Positions 1-9,675 of a stretch of DNA of 64,000 nt are shown here, piece by piece. Made by a program: the position numbers and the translations under genes. Source of the stretch: Novosphingobium pokkalii (GTDB lineage Bacteria > Pseudomonadota > Alphaproteobacteria > Sphingomonadales > Sphingomonadaceae). Each line of letters starts with the position of its first letter. Position 1 is the first letter of the stretch. Below the pieces are notes generated by a model. The model searched no databases. It was given only the letters and a program-made list of their open reading frames with translations, and was not told where the DNA came from. The stretch spans positions 1-64,000 of the forward strand of contig NZ_BMZP01000002.1 in NCBI RefSeq assembly GCF_014652855.1, written 5' to 3'.

Positions 1-89
1 ACAATCATCATGAAGGAGCGAGACTCTACCTCTGACCGGTAACAATCAGGGGAGCACGTCAGCGGGAACTGCCCGGTTCCGCCAGAAAG

Positions 90-140
90 CTAGAGTGCGA
101 TGACAAAAACCGGTTCCCACTTTTTGTCATCGCACTCTAG
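90..140. repeat. Perfect 20-bp inverted repeat with an 11-nt loop
   Basis: The arms at 90-109 (CTAGAGTGCGATGACAAAAA) and 121-140 are exact reverse complements. The loop 110-120 contains part of a second possible pairing: bases 114-121 (TTCCCACT) are complementary to 172-179 (AGTGGGAA). The right arm is not followed by a T run, so this is not a classic terminator on the plus strand. Short palindromes of this type are common intergenic repeats in alphaproteobacteria, so a dispersed repeat is the simplest reading. In bases 1-89 I see no supported gene; one frame closes at a TAA at 40-42 and might be the 3' end of a gene lying to the left. Confidence 0.7.
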
Positions 141-199
141 ATCAACGACCTAACTGGGTTTCGAACAATCGAGTGGGAATGAGCTGAAACGCCAGAAAG

Positions 200-236
200 A
201 GCGCCGGCACCGTGAGAGACCGGCGCTTCTTTTTTG
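200..236 (+). terminator. Rho-independent terminator of an upstream plus-strand transcript
   Basis: An 8-bp perfect stem (200-207 with 220-227, AGCGCCGG/CCGGCGCT) is followed by TTCTTTTTT. The T run lies on the plus strand only, so it ends a transcript coming from the left. The gene immediately to the right ends here from the opposite direction and may use the stem weakly. Confidence 0.75.
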
Positions 237-238
237 GA

Positions 239-991
239 TCAGTGCCACACCATCCACAGCGCCATGCCGACCATCGCGAGGTTTTCGGTAAGCGAGACGA
301 AGCCGAGCGGCACGTTGCTCGATCCTCCAACGCAGGCGCACTTGAGTTCGCGACGATCGATGTAGACGGCCTTGAACACGGAAACCGCGCCCACCGTGCC
401 CACGAACAGCGCGACCGGCACCGACAGCCACGGCCACACCCCGGCGATCATCAGCACACCGGCCAGTGCCTCGGCAAAGGGATAGATGCTGGCGTAGGGC
501 ACCCAGCGCTGCGCCAGTAGGTCATAGCCCAGGAACATCGTGGCGAAGCGATCGATATCCTGGAGCTTGAGCAGTGCGAGCACGGCCATGCTGATGCCCA
601 CGAACCATTGCCCCGCGCGCGCCGTGAACGGCGTGCCGAATGCGGCCTGGCTGGCAGCGAGAGCGATCAGCGCGGTGATCACGAAAAGCACCGCCACCGG
701 GGTGTAGCTGGTGGCCTTGGGATCGCGCACGGCGAGGCCGAAATGACGGCGCAGGTCGTCATAGCCGCCGATCCGCCGGCCATCGATGAACACCTGCGGC
801 GTGGTCGGCACATCGTGCTGCGCCTTGAACGCATCGGTTTCGGCGCGTGTGCGCAGCCAGTGATCCTCCACTGCATAGCCGTGCCGGCGCAGCAGGTGCC
901 GCGCCTTGAGGCCGAAGGGGCAGACGTGGCGATCGGTCACCATGCGATAGAGCACGGCCGTGGGGCGGTGGGCGGGCGTGAGGGGGTTCAT
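239..991 (-). CDS. Glutaredoxin-MauE/DoxX-type redox membrane protein
   Basis: About 250 aa starting MNPLTPAHRP. The first ~80 residues are a glutaredoxin-like domain with a CPFG motif (one cysteine of the usual CPxC pair) and the cis-Pro segment TTPQVFIDGRRIGGYDDL. The rest is four or so hydrophobic helices of the MauE/DoxX redox-associated membrane family, with the late motif CACVGGSSNVPLGF, whose cysteines and glycine-rich stretch are typical of MauE-like proteins. An in-frame extension back to 1513 is open but would run through the divergent regulator and its operator, so the ATG at 991 is preferred. The gene is divergent from the MerR-type gene and carries a mer-like promoter. Role inferred: membrane thiol/disulfide handling induced by a thiol-reactive signal; the substrate is unknown. 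Confidence 0.8.
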   Translation of the reverse strand: MNPLTPAHRPTAVLYRMVTDRHVCPFGLKARHLLRRHGYAVEDHWLRTRAETDAFKAQHDVPTTPQVFIDGRRIGGYDDLRRHFGLAVRDPKATSYTPVAVLFVITALIALAASQAAFGTPFTARAGQWFVGISMAVLALLKLQDIDRFATMFLGYDLLAQRWVPYASIYPFAEALAGVLMIAGVWPWLSVPVALFVGTVGAVSVFKAVYIDRRELKCACVGGSSNVPLGFVSLTENLAMVGMALWMVWH

Positions 992-1031
992 GGCAGCATC
1001 CTGTCGCTTGCAATGGAAACGGGCTGCACCC

Positions 1032-1063
1032 CATATGGGGTCCGTACCATGGTACGGAGTCAA
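1032..1063 (-). promoter_or_regulatory. MerR-type promoter/operator with mer half-sites
   Basis: On the minus strand TTGACT (1063-1058) is the -35 box and CATATG (1037-1032) the -10 box, separated by 20 bp (19 if the -10 is shifted by one base). The long spacer is characteristic of MerR-regulated promoters. Within it lies a perfect 18-bp palindrome at 1041-1058, half-sites TCCGTAC and GTACGGA separated by 4 bp, the same half-sites and spacing I recall for the Tn501/Tn21 mer operator. It is placed to control the Grx-MauE gene and, in the other direction, the regulator itself. Confidence 0.8.
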
Positions 1064-1072
1064 GAGGTGCCC

Positions 1073-1507
1073 ATGTCGTCCCAGATGCTGGCCCGGACGC
1101 CGTCCCTGACCATTGCCGGGCTGGCGCGTGCCGGCGGCGTGGGGGTGGAGACGGTGCGCTATTACCAGCGGCGGGGCCTGATCGAAACGCCCCGGCGCCA
1201 CAATGGTGCCGGGCGCGGCGGCGCGATCCGCCATTATGGCGATGCCCATGTGCGGCGGCTGCGCTTCATCCGCGCGGCACAAGCCGCCGGGTTCACGCTG
1301 GAGCAGATCGGCGAATTGCTGGCGCTGGACGCCAGCCATGACCGCGATCGCGATCGCGCGCGGGCCCTGGCGCAGGAACAGATCGCTGCGCTCGACGCGC
1401 GGATTGCCGCGCTGGAAGAAGCCCGCGCGGCCCTGCACAAGTTGGCCCGGGCCTGTGGCGAGGGGGACGCAGGCCGCTGCCCGATCCTGACGGCCTTTGA
1501 TAGTTAA
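1073..1507 (+). CDS. MerR-family transcriptional regulator (mer-like, two cysteines)
   Basis: 144 aa. The N-terminal winged helix-turn-helix (LTIAGLARAGGVGVETVRYYQRRGLI, residues ~12-35, given here as LTIAGLARAGG and GVETVRYYQRRGLI) is followed by RHYGDAHVRRLRFI and a long dimerisation coiled coil rich in Ala, Arg and Glu. The C-terminal RACGEGDAGRCPIL matches the position of the last two Hg(II)-ligand cysteines of MerR. The first ligand (Cys82 in Tn501 MerR) is replaced by Asp in DASHDRD. It may therefore sense something other than Hg(II), or bind metal differently. The ATG at 1073 lies just downstream of the shared operator, in the classic divergent merR arrangement; an upstream open extension covers the operator and was rejected. 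Confidence 0.85.
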   Translation: MSSQMLARTPSLTIAGLARAGGVGVETVRYYQRRGLIETPRRHNGAGRGGAIRHYGDAHVRRLRFIRAAQAAGFTLEQIGELLALDASHDRDRDRARALAQEQIAALDARIAALEEARAALHKLARACGEGDAGRCPILTAFDS

Positions 1508-1678
1508 CTTCATATAAAACAGCTACTTGTTGCAAGCGAGAGGCCCAGCGCGGGAACCGGATGGCGTTTCAGGCATTGGGGAAGCGCGGCTGTCGCACCC
1601 ATTGGGCCTGCGCGCCGCCATCCAAACCCGAACGAGCCGAACCGAGGCCAGACACAGGAGCGCCCCATTCCCCTGACC

Positions 1679-2470
1679 GTGACCAAGCCCGCCGTGCTGC
1701 CCGCGCCGCAAATTGGCCTGCTCGACGGGGCGACCGTTTTTCTCGATATCGATGGCACGCTGCTGGACCTGGACGACGACCCCGAGGCGGTCCGCGCCGA
1801 CGGCGAAGTCCGCGCGCTGCTCCAGGATCTCGCGCAGCGCCTGGATGGGCGCCTGGCCATGGTCAGCGGCCGCTCGCTGGAGCAGATCGACCGCATTCTC
1901 GGCCCGGTCGCCCAGGTCTTGCCGGTGACCGGCAGCCATGGGCTGGAATACCGCTGGAACGAGGTCTGGGCGCGGCCCGAACGGCCGCCGGTGCTGGAAG
2001 ACGTGGCCCGCGATTTCCACACGCTGGCGCGCACCTGGCCAGGCTGCCTGGTGGAGGAAAAATCGTTCGGCGTGGGCTTTCATTGGCGCCGCGCGCCCGA
2101 GGCGCGCCAGCCGGCCGAAGCGCTGGCGGTGCACCTGGCCGAAGTCCATGCGCTCAAGATCCAGCACGGCAAGGACCTGGTCGAACTGCGCCTTCCCGGC
2201 GGAGACAAGGGCCAGGCCGTGCGCCGGATGATGGCGCGCAAGGAGATGATCGGCACGTGCCCGGTGTTCTTTGGCGACGACCTCACCGACGAGGCCGGCT
2301 TTGCCGCCGCGCGGGCGCTCAGCGGCCATGGCGTGCTGGTGGGCAGCCGCGCGCTGGATGGCAGCAGCACCGCCGCCACGCTGTCGCTGCCCTCGCCCAG
2401 CGCCGTGCGCGCGTTCCTGCGCGCCTACGCCGATGGCCGGGAGAATGATCGGAACGAGGTGCCGGCATGA
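1679..2470 (+). CDS. otsB: Trehalose-6-phosphate phosphatase
   Basis: 263 aa, HAD superfamily. It removes phosphate from trehalose 6-phosphate, the second step of the OtsA/OtsB route to the compatible solute trehalose, in the cytosol. Motif I is FLDIDGTLLDL (nucleophile and acid Asp, residues ~22-26), motif II VSGRS, the cap domain follows, and motif IV is FFGDDLTDEAGF. No ATG fits the N-terminus. GTG at 1679 is used here, but the best Shine-Dalgarno (AGGAG, 1656-1660) is 18 nt away and is better spaced for an in-frame ATT at 1667 or CTG at 1673. The stop overlaps the next start by 4 nt (ATGA), so the cassette is translationally coupled. Confidence 0.92.
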   Translation: MTKPAVLPAPQIGLLDGATVFLDIDGTLLDLDDDPEAVRADGEVRALLQDLAQRLDGRLAMVSGRSLEQIDRILGPVAQVLPVTGSHGLEYRWNEVWARPERPPVLEDVARDFHTLARTWPGCLVEEKSFGVGFHWRRAPEARQPAEALAVHLAEVHALKIQHGKDLVELRLPGGDKGQAVRRMMARKEMIGTCPVFFGDDLTDEAGFAAARALSGHGVLVGSRALDGSSTAATLSLPSPSAVRAFLRAYADGRENDRNEVPA

Positions 2471-4281
2471 GCGCGGCGGAGACGCCCGTGGCCAGCGTGG
2501 ACCTTTGGCCGGTCGGCAATTGCCAGGTGGCCGGGATGATCGATCGCGGCGGCAGCCTGGTGTGGGGCTGCGTGCCGCGCCTGGATGGCGATCCGACGTT
2601 CTGTGCGCTGCTGGACGACAAGCCGGCCAGCGATCCTGCCGCGCAAGGCTTCTGGGCGATCACCCTGGAAGACGTGGTGGACATCCGCCAGCATTACATC
2701 CGCAACACCCCGGTGCTGGTGACCCAGCATACCGACGCGCAGGGCGGGGTGATCGAAGTGGTCGATTTCTGCCCGCGCTACAAGAACCATGGGCGCATGT
2801 ATCGCCCGGTGGCCTTCGCCCGGATCGTGCGGCGGCTGGCGGGCAGCCCGCGCATCCGCGTGGCGCTGCGCCCGGCCAGCGAGTGGGGCAGCACGGTGCC
2901 CGCCCGCACCACCGGTTCGCACCATATCCGCTATCTGTTGCAGGACCTGACCCTGCGCCTGTCCACCGACGCGCCGATCGGCTGGGTCAACGACGAGCGG
3001 CCGTTCCGGGTGGAGCGCACGCTGCACTTCTTCCTTGGCCCCGACGAAAGCTTTGCCAACGACCTGGGCCATGGCCTGGAAGAGATGCTGGCGCGCACGA
3101 TCGCCGAATGGCGGCAGTGGACGCGCGGTCTGGCGACGCCGCTGGAATGGCAGGACGCGGTGATCCGCGCCGCGATCACGCTCAAGCTGTGCCAGTTCGA
3201 GGAAACCGGCGCGATCGTGGCGGCGCTGACCACCTCGCTGCCCGAACATGCCGATTCGGGCCGCAACTGGGACTATCGCTTCTGCTGGATCCGCGATGCC
3301 TATTACACCATTCAGGCGCTCAACCGGCTCGGCGCGCTCGATGTGCTGGAAGGCTATCTGGAATACTTGCGCAACGTGGTGGAAGGCGCGCGCGGCGGGC
3401 ATATCCAGCCGCTCTATGGCCTGGGCGGCGAAGACCGGCTGACCGAGCGCGTTGCCGAGGCCCTGCCCGGTTATCGCGGCATGGGCCCGGTGCGCGTGGG
3501 CAACCAGGCCTATGAACAGATCCAGCACGATGCCTATGGCCAGATCGTGCTGTGCAACACCCAGGCGTTCATCGACCGGCGGCTCTATCGCATGGCCGGC
3601 ATGGCCGATTTCGAAGCGCTGGAAGCGGTGGGCGAGCGCGCATTCCAGGTGCACGACCAGCCCGACGCGGGCCTGTGGGAGCTGCGCACCAAGGCCCACG
3701 TCCACACCTATTCGGCGGCGATGTGCTGGGCCGCATGCGACCGGCTGGCCAATATCGCCGCCGAACTCGCCCTGCCCGAGCGCGCCGATTTCTGGCAGAA
3801 CCGCGCCGATGCCATCCGCGCCACGATCGAGACGCGCGCCTGGCGGCCCGAGACCCAGCACTTTTCCGCCACGTTCGGCGGCGACGACCTCGACGCCAGC
3901 CTGATCCAGTTGCTCGACATGCGCTTCCTGCCGCCCGACGATCCGCGCTTTACCGGCACGTTGCGCGCGGTGGAGGAAGGCTTGCGGCGCGGCAGCAACA
4001 TGCTGCGCTATGCCAGCGAGGACGATTTCGGTCTGCCCGAAACCGCGTTCAACGTGTGCACGTTCTGGCTGATCGAGGCACTGCACGCCACCGGCCGCGC
4101 CGCCGAAGGGCGTGAGCTGTTCGAGGAAATGCTGTCCCGCCGCACCGCCGCCGGGCTGCTGTCGGAAGATATCGACCCCGTTTCCGGGGAACTGTGGGGC
4201 AATTACCCGCAGACATACTCGCTGGTCGGCCTGATCAACTGCGCCGGCCTGCTGAGCAAGCCATGGAGTGCCATAAGGTGA
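2467..4281 (+). CDS. GH15-family glycosidase (glucoamylase/trehalase-like)
   Basis: 604 aa, no signal peptide, so cytosolic. The N-terminal beta-rich domain (residues ~1-230) precedes an (alpha/alpha)6 toroid with GH15 hallmarks: SGRNWDYRFCWIRDA near residue 260, VGNQAYEQIQHDAYGQIV near 345, GLWELRTK near 400 and LLSEDIDPVSGELWGNYPQ near 575. Family members hydrolyse alpha-glucosidic bonds in maltodextrin-like sugars or trehalose; the substrate cannot be read from sequence alone. It lies between otsB and otsA with 4-nt overlaps on both sides, so it is made in step with trehalose synthesis. This suggests either trehalose turnover or supply of glucose from glucans. Confidence 0.88.
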   Translation: MSAAETPVASVDLWPVGNCQVAGMIDRGGSLVWGCVPRLDGDPTFCALLDDKPASDPAAQGFWAITLEDVVDIRQHYIRNTPVLVTQHTDAQGGVIEVVDFCPRYKNHGRMYRPVAFARIVRRLAGSPRIRVALRPASEWGSTVPARTTGSHHIRYLLQDLTLRLSTDAPIGWVNDERPFRVERTLHFFLGPDESFANDLGHGLEEMLARTIAEWRQWTRGLATPLEWQDAVIRAAITLKLCQFEETGAIVAALTTSLPEHADSGRNWDYRFCWIRDAYYTIQALNRLGALDVLEGYLEYLRNVVEGARGGHIQPLYGLGGEDRLTERVAEALPGYRGMGPVRVGNQAYEQIQHDAYGQIVLCNTQAFIDRRLYRMAGMADFEALEAVGERAFQVHDQPDAGLWELRTKAHVHTYSAAMCWAACDRLANIAAELALPERADFWQNRADAIRATIETRAWRPETQHFSATFGGDDLDASLIQLLDMRFLPPDDPRFTGTLRAVEEGLRRGSNMLRYASEDDFGLPETAFNVCTFWLIEALHATGRAAEGRELFEEMLSRRTAAGLLSEDIDPVSGELWGNYPQTYSLVGLINCAGLLSKPWSAIR

Positions 4282-5678
4282 AGCGCCTGATCGTCGTCTC
4301 GAACCGTGTCCAGCCGCCCAGCGAGGACGAACCGGGCAACCAGGGTGGCCTGACCGTGGCGCTGTCCACCGTGCTGCGCGAAAGCAACGGCATCTGGTTC
4401 GGCTGGTCCGGCGGGGAAACCGAAAGCTTTACCGGCCACATCAATTTCCAGAAATCGGCCGGCGTAACCACCGCCACGGTGGACCTGGAACCGCAGGACA
4501 TCCAGGAATACTATGACGGCTTTGCCAATCGCACGCTGTGGCCGCTGTTCCACTACCGCGTGAGCCTGGCCGAATTCGAGCGCGGCTTCGTCGACGGCTA
4601 TGAGCGGGTCAACACCCGCTTTGCCGATACGCTGGTGCCGCTGATCGCCAGCGACGACCTGGTCTGGGTGCATGACTATCACCTGATCCCGCTGGGCCAG
4701 CGCCTGCGCGAGCGCGGGGTGACCAACCGCATCGGCTTTTTCCTGCACATCCCCTGGCCGCCGATGCGGCTGATGGTCTCGCTGCCCAATCACCAGGAAC
4801 TGGTCGAATCGCTGTTTGCCTATGACGTGGTGGGCTTTCACACCCAGGATTGGCTGGACAGCTTCATCGACTATGCCCGCGCCCAGATGGACGCAACCGT
4901 GGGCGAGGACGGCACGATCACCTGGAACGGGCGCACGATCCGCGCCGTGGTCTGCCCGATCGGGATCGACGCGCGCGAATTTGCCGAGACTGCCAATGGC
5001 CCGGCGGCCGAAACGATGCGCCAGGCCATGGAGCAAAGCGCCGGCGGCCGCGCGATGATCGTGGGGGTCGATCGCCTCGACTATTCCAAGGGATTGCAGG
5101 AACGCTTCATCGGCTATGAGCGGCTGCTGTCGCAACGCCAAGACCTGCACGAAAAGGTCTTCCTGCTCCAGATCGCGCCGCCCAGCCGCGAAAGCGTGCA
5201 GACCTACCAGGAAATCCGCGCCAGCCTGGATTCGCTTTCGGGGCGGATCAACGGCGAGTTTTCCAGCGTGGAATGGGTGCCGCTGCGCTATGTCAACAAG
5301 GGCTATGCCCGCGATGCGCTGGCCGGGGTCTATCGCGCGGCGAAGGTCGGGCTGGTCACCCCCTTGCGCGACGGGATGAACCTGGTCGCCAAGGAATTCG
5401 TCGCGGCACAGGATCCGGACGATCCGGGCGTGCTGGTACTGTCGAACTTTGCCGGCGCCGCCGCGCAGATGAGCCAGGCCGTGCTGGTCAATCCCTATAG
5501 CCCCGACGAAATCGCCGATGCGCTGGCCCTGGCGCTGACCATGCCGCTGGCCGAACGCCAGGAACGCTGGCGCGCACTGATGGACACGGTGCTGAAGGAA
5601 GACGTGATGTGGTGGCTGGGCCTGTTCATGGCCGCGCTCGATCCGGCCGAGGCTGACGAGGCCGTCGAGCCGGCGTGA
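4278..5678 (+). CDS. otsA: Trehalose-6-phosphate synthase
   Basis: 466 aa, glycosyltransferase family 20. It joins UDP-glucose and glucose 6-phosphate to give trehalose 6-phosphate, the substrate of OtsB. Motifs include [10 protein letters not shown] at the N-terminus, [46 protein letters not shown] and [16 protein letters not shown]. Length matches E. coli OtsA (~474 aa). The GTG at 4278 overlaps the upstream TGA (GTGA) and has GGAG 9 nt upstream; an in-frame ATG at 4263 would add five residues before the conserved KRLIVV and is less likely. Last gene of the otsB-GH15-otsA operon. Confidence 0.95.
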   Translation: MKRLIVVSNRVQPPSEDEPGNQGGLTVALSTVLRESNGIWFGWSGGETESFTGHINFQKSAGVTTATVDLEPQDIQEYYDGFANRTLWPLFHYRVSLAEFERGFVDGYERVNTRFADTLVPLIASDDLVWVHDYHLIPLGQRLRERGVTNRIGFFLHIPWPPMRLMVSLPNHQELVESLFAYDVVGFHTQDWLDSFIDYARAQMDATVGEDGTITWNGRTIRAVVCPIGIDAREFAETANGPAAETMRQAMEQSAGGRAMIVGVDRLDYSKGLQERFIGYERLLSQRQDLHEKVFLLQIAPPSRESVQTYQEIRASLDSLSGRINGEFSSVEWVPLRYVNKGYARDALAGVYRAAKVGLVTPLRDGMNLVAKEFVAAQDPDDPGVLVLSNFAGAAAQMSQAVLVNPYSPDEIADALALALTMPLAERQERWRALMDTVLKEDVMWWLGLFMAALDPAEADEAVEPA

Positions 5679-5726
5679 CCTTTTTTGATCGCGGGTGTGG
5701 TCGGCGGCCTTGTAAAAGACTGTTCA

Positions 5727-5753
5727 AAGATATATCTTGATAGTCGTTCGCAA
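5727..5753 (+). promoter_or_regulatory. PadR/NfeR-type palindrome overlapping a Fur-like box
   Basis: AAGATATATCTT at 5727-5738 is a perfect 12-bp palindrome, resembling the sites recalled for PadR-family regulators of siderophore-interacting reductases (YqjI/NfeR controlling yqjH in E. coli). TGATAGTCGTTCGCAA at 5738-5753 resembles a Fur box (about 13 of 16 against the TGATAATGATTCGCAA form; inference). Both lie about 105-130 bp upstream of the SIP gene. No PadR gene is adjacent in the window. Confidence 0.5.
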
Positions 5754-5858
5754 GGATTCGCATCTCGGCGGGCCATCCTGCACGGCACCATCCAGGCGGG
5801 ATCGTAAGCGTTAACGTCAAGCAACGCGCCCCGCCAACAGACAGGCTGCACCCCGTTC

Positions 5859-6650
5859 ATGACCCAGACTTCGCAAACTCCCGCTTCCGAAACCCAGGAC
5901 AGCGCGCCCTCGATCCGCCGCATGCGGCACGACACCACGTTGCGCACGCTGCGCATCGCCCGGCACGAGCGGCTGACGCCCAACATGATCCGCATCGTGG
6001 CCGAAGGGCCGGAGCTGGCCGGCTTCGTCAGCGGCGCGCCCGACGATCACGTCAAGGTCTTCATCGAAGGCGAGCCGGGCGAGCGCATCATGCGCGACTA
6101 TACCCCGCGCCATCACGATGCCGAGGCCGGTACGCTGACCATCGACTTCTTCGACCACGAAGGCGGCCCGGTGTCGGACTGGGCGCGCGCGGCCAAGGTG
6201 GGCGATGCCATCCGCATCGGCGGCCCGCGCGGTTCGCAGGTGATCGAAGGCCCGATCGCGCACTGGCTGCTGGTGGGCGACGAAACCGCCCTGCCCGCAA
6301 TCGGCCGCCGCGTGGAAGAACTGCCCGCCGGCGTGCGCGCCACGGTGATCGGCGCCGTGCTCGGTGCCGCCGACGAACAGACCTTCGCCACCGCCGCCAC
6401 GCTGGACACCCGCTGGCTCCATCGCAGTGCCGCAGCCGCGACCGATCCCGCCCCGCTACTGGCAGCGCTGGACGGCGTGGACCTGGTGCCCGGCACGTTC
6501 GTGTGGATCGCCGCCGAAGCGGGCGTGGCCCGGCGCCTGCGCGAGCATCTGGTGGAGACGCGCGGGCTCGACAAGCGCTGGATCAAGGCGGCCGGCTATT
6601 GGGTGGCGGGCGAGGCGGATTCCTCGGCCAAGAACCTGGGCGAGGACTGA
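5859..6650 (+). CDS. Siderophore-interacting protein (FAD-dependent ferric-siderophore reductase)
   Basis: 263 aa, ViuB/YqjH-like family of the ferredoxin-reductase superfamily. These cytosolic flavoproteins reduce ferric siderophores using NAD(P)H and release iron. The FAD-binding motif is RDYTPRHH (residues ~85-92), followed by GPRGSQV, and the C-terminal nucleotide domain begins LLVGDETALPAI. The ending WIKAAGYWVAGEADSS is characteristic of the family. A 28-residue low-complexity Ser/Thr/Gln-rich N-terminus precedes RHDTTLRTLRIARHERLTPNMIR; the true start could be the ATG at 5859 or one slightly further in. The GNAT gene follows after 6 nt, so the two are probably one transcript. Confidence 0.88.
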   Translation: MTQTSQTPASETQDSAPSIRRMRHDTTLRTLRIARHERLTPNMIRIVAEGPELAGFVSGAPDDHVKVFIEGEPGERIMRDYTPRHHDAEAGTLTIDFFDHEGGPVSDWARAAKVGDAIRIGGPRGSQVIEGPIAHWLLVGDETALPAIGRRVEELPAGVRATVIGAVLGAADEQTFATAATLDTRWLHRSAAAATDPAPLLAALDGVDLVPGTFVWIAAEAGVARRLREHLVETRGLDKRWIKAAGYWVAGEADSSAKNLGED

Positions 6651-6656
6651 ACACCC

Positions 6657-7082
6657 ATGGCCAGCCCGCAATTGCGCGAGGCCGGCCCTGCCGATGCCAA
6701 GGCCGTGATCGGCCTGTGGCAGGCGGCGGGGCTGACCCGGCCGTGGAACCATCCCGCCACCGACTATCACCTGGCGATGGAAAACCCGGCGGCCACAGTG
6801 CTGCTGGCCGAAGTGGACGGCATGCCCGCGGCCACGGTCATGGTCGGCTATGACGGCCATCGCGGCTGGGTCTATTACCTCGGCGTGGCGCCGGCGTTCC
6901 AGCGCCAGGAGCTGGGCCGCATGCTGATGCAGGCGGCCGAAGCCTGGCTGGCGGCGCGCGATTGCCCCAAGATCATGCTGATGGTGCGCAGCGACAACCT
7001 GGCGACCAAGGCGTTCTATGCCGCGCTGGGCTATGAACCGCAGGCGGTGGAGACCCTGGGACGGCGCCTCGACGGGCGCTGA
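6657..7082 (+). CDS. GNAT acetyltransferase, YpeA-like
   Basis: 141 aa with one GNAT domain. The acetyl-CoA-binding motif A is VYYLGVAPAFQRQELGRMLMQAAEAWL (residues ~74-100; key residues Q-R-x-x-x-G-R-x-L), and motif B is MVRSDNLATKAFYAALGYE. RPWNHPATDYHLAMENP near the N-terminus is typical of YpeA-type GNATs, whose acceptor is unknown. It follows the SIP gene closely. Its stop (7080-7082) lies only 3 nt from the end of the convergent gene, leaving no room for a terminator. Confidence 0.85.
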   Translation: MASPQLREAGPADAKAVIGLWQAAGLTRPWNHPATDYHLAMENPAATVLLAEVDGMPAATVMVGYDGHRGWVYYLGVAPAFQRQELGRMLMQAAEAWLAARDCPKIMLMVRSDNLATKAFYAALGYEPQAVETLGRRLDGR

Positions 7083-7085
7083 ACC

Positions 7086-8123
7086 TTACGGCGCGGTTTC
7101 GTCACGATCCTGCGCCGCGAGCGCCTCGGCATTGGTGCGCGCGTCCATGTCGGGGCGCAGCGCGGGGCCGACCACCCAGAAATTGTCGATCAGCACCGTG
7201 CCGTGGAACGCGGCAGGCACTTGCGGCAATTCGCGCGCGTGACGCAGGCCGGTGCCAAGGTCGGTCCCGGTGCCCTCGCTGGCCACGGCCATGACTTTGC
7301 CGCCCACGCCCTCGATCCGCTGCTGCACGCGGTTGGGCCAGCCCCACAGCGTGAAAGCACTGTCCAGCGCGGCCAGCATCGTGGCGCCCTGGCACGAGGC
7401 CGGCACCAGCGAGGTCCAGCCCTGCCAGCGATAGGCGCTGGCGCAAGCCCGGCCCTGCGCCGGATCGATGGTCCAGGCGCCGGGCAGCGCCCGCTTCACC
7501 GCCGCGACCAAGGCGGCATTGCCGACAAAGCCCTCGCCCAGCGCCCTGGCATCGTGGCCATTGCGTTGCAGCGCCTGGGCCAGCAGCGGCACGGCGGCCA
7601 CGTCGTTGCCCGGAAAGCGATAGAGGAAGCGCCCCATCGGATTGGCGGCGAGAATCTCGTCGAGCGAGGGGATCAGCCCCTGCCCCTTGCCGCGCAACGG
7701 GAAAGTCTTGCCGCCATCCGCGCTATAGCCATAGCCGGCGTCGAGCCGCGCCAGTTCGGCCATGGTCTTTTGCGAGGCCGGGCCGCTCGCCTCGGTGCGG
7801 CAGCCAAGGTCCGCATCGGGATAGAGCGCGAGGTGGTTGTCAGCCGTGCGCACCACGTCGATCGCGACGTAATCGGCGCCCATGCGCCGCGCGATGAACA
7901 CGGCGCGGGCCGTGTCTTCCAGGATGGGATGCAGCGGCGGCAGGATCGCGCGCGCCGGGCATGGCGCCTGGCGTCCGCCGGGCTGGTAATCCTGGGCGAT
8001 GCCGCCATTGGCGATCAGGCGCGGCCGCCCCGGCGGCGCGGTGACCAGCCAACTGGCATTGACGAAAGTCAGCACCAGAAAGGCCAGCGCCCCGGTGAAC
8101 AAGACGCCGCGCAACCAGATCAT
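7086..8123 (-). CDS. Glycerophosphodiester phosphodiesterase-family protein, membrane-anchored
   Basis: 345 aa from the ATG at 8123 (AGGAAA about 9 nt upstream). One N-terminal hydrophobic segment (LRGVLFTGALAFLVLTFVNA, residues ~3-22) is probably a signal anchor. The body has features of the GDPD TIM barrel: IANGG near 50, HPILEDT, YVAIDVVRTADNHLALYPD (the usual E-x-D-V..T.D...V..HD strand) and TMAELARLDAGYGYSADGGKTFPLRGKGQGLIPSLDEILA. The first catalytic HRG of classical enzymes reads ANGG, so the catalytic residues differ and activity is uncertain. It lies 110 bp beyond ribF on the same strand. Confidence 0.65.
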   Translation of the reverse strand: MIWLRGVLFTGALAFLVLTFVNASWLVTAPPGRPRLIANGGIAQDYQPGGRQAPCPARAILPPLHPILEDTARAVFIARRMGADYVAIDVVRTADNHLALYPDADLGCRTEASGPASQKTMAELARLDAGYGYSADGGKTFPLRGKGQGLIPSLDEILAANPMGRFLYRFPGNDVAAVPLLAQALQRNGHDARALGEGFVGNAALVAAVKRALPGAWTIDPAQGRACASAYRWQGWTSLVPASCQGATMLAALDSAFTLWGWPNRVQQRIEGVGGKVMAVASEGTGTDLGTGLRHARELPQVPAAFHGTVLIDNFWVVGPALRPDMDARTNAEALAAQDRDETAP

Positions 8124-8233
8124 GCCAATTTCCTGTCCAGGCCGGGCCAAACCCGACCCCATCGAGCGATCAAGCCGGCACAGGGCGACCTGTCAACCGG
8201 AGTGCGCCCGGTCGAGCCGAATCGGATGGAAAA

Positions 8234-9675
<1,442 letters not shown>

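Noticed and set aside
1..89. Possible RNA gene at the left edge
   Set aside because: I could not fit tmRNA, RNase P, 6S or tRNA structure to the bases available.
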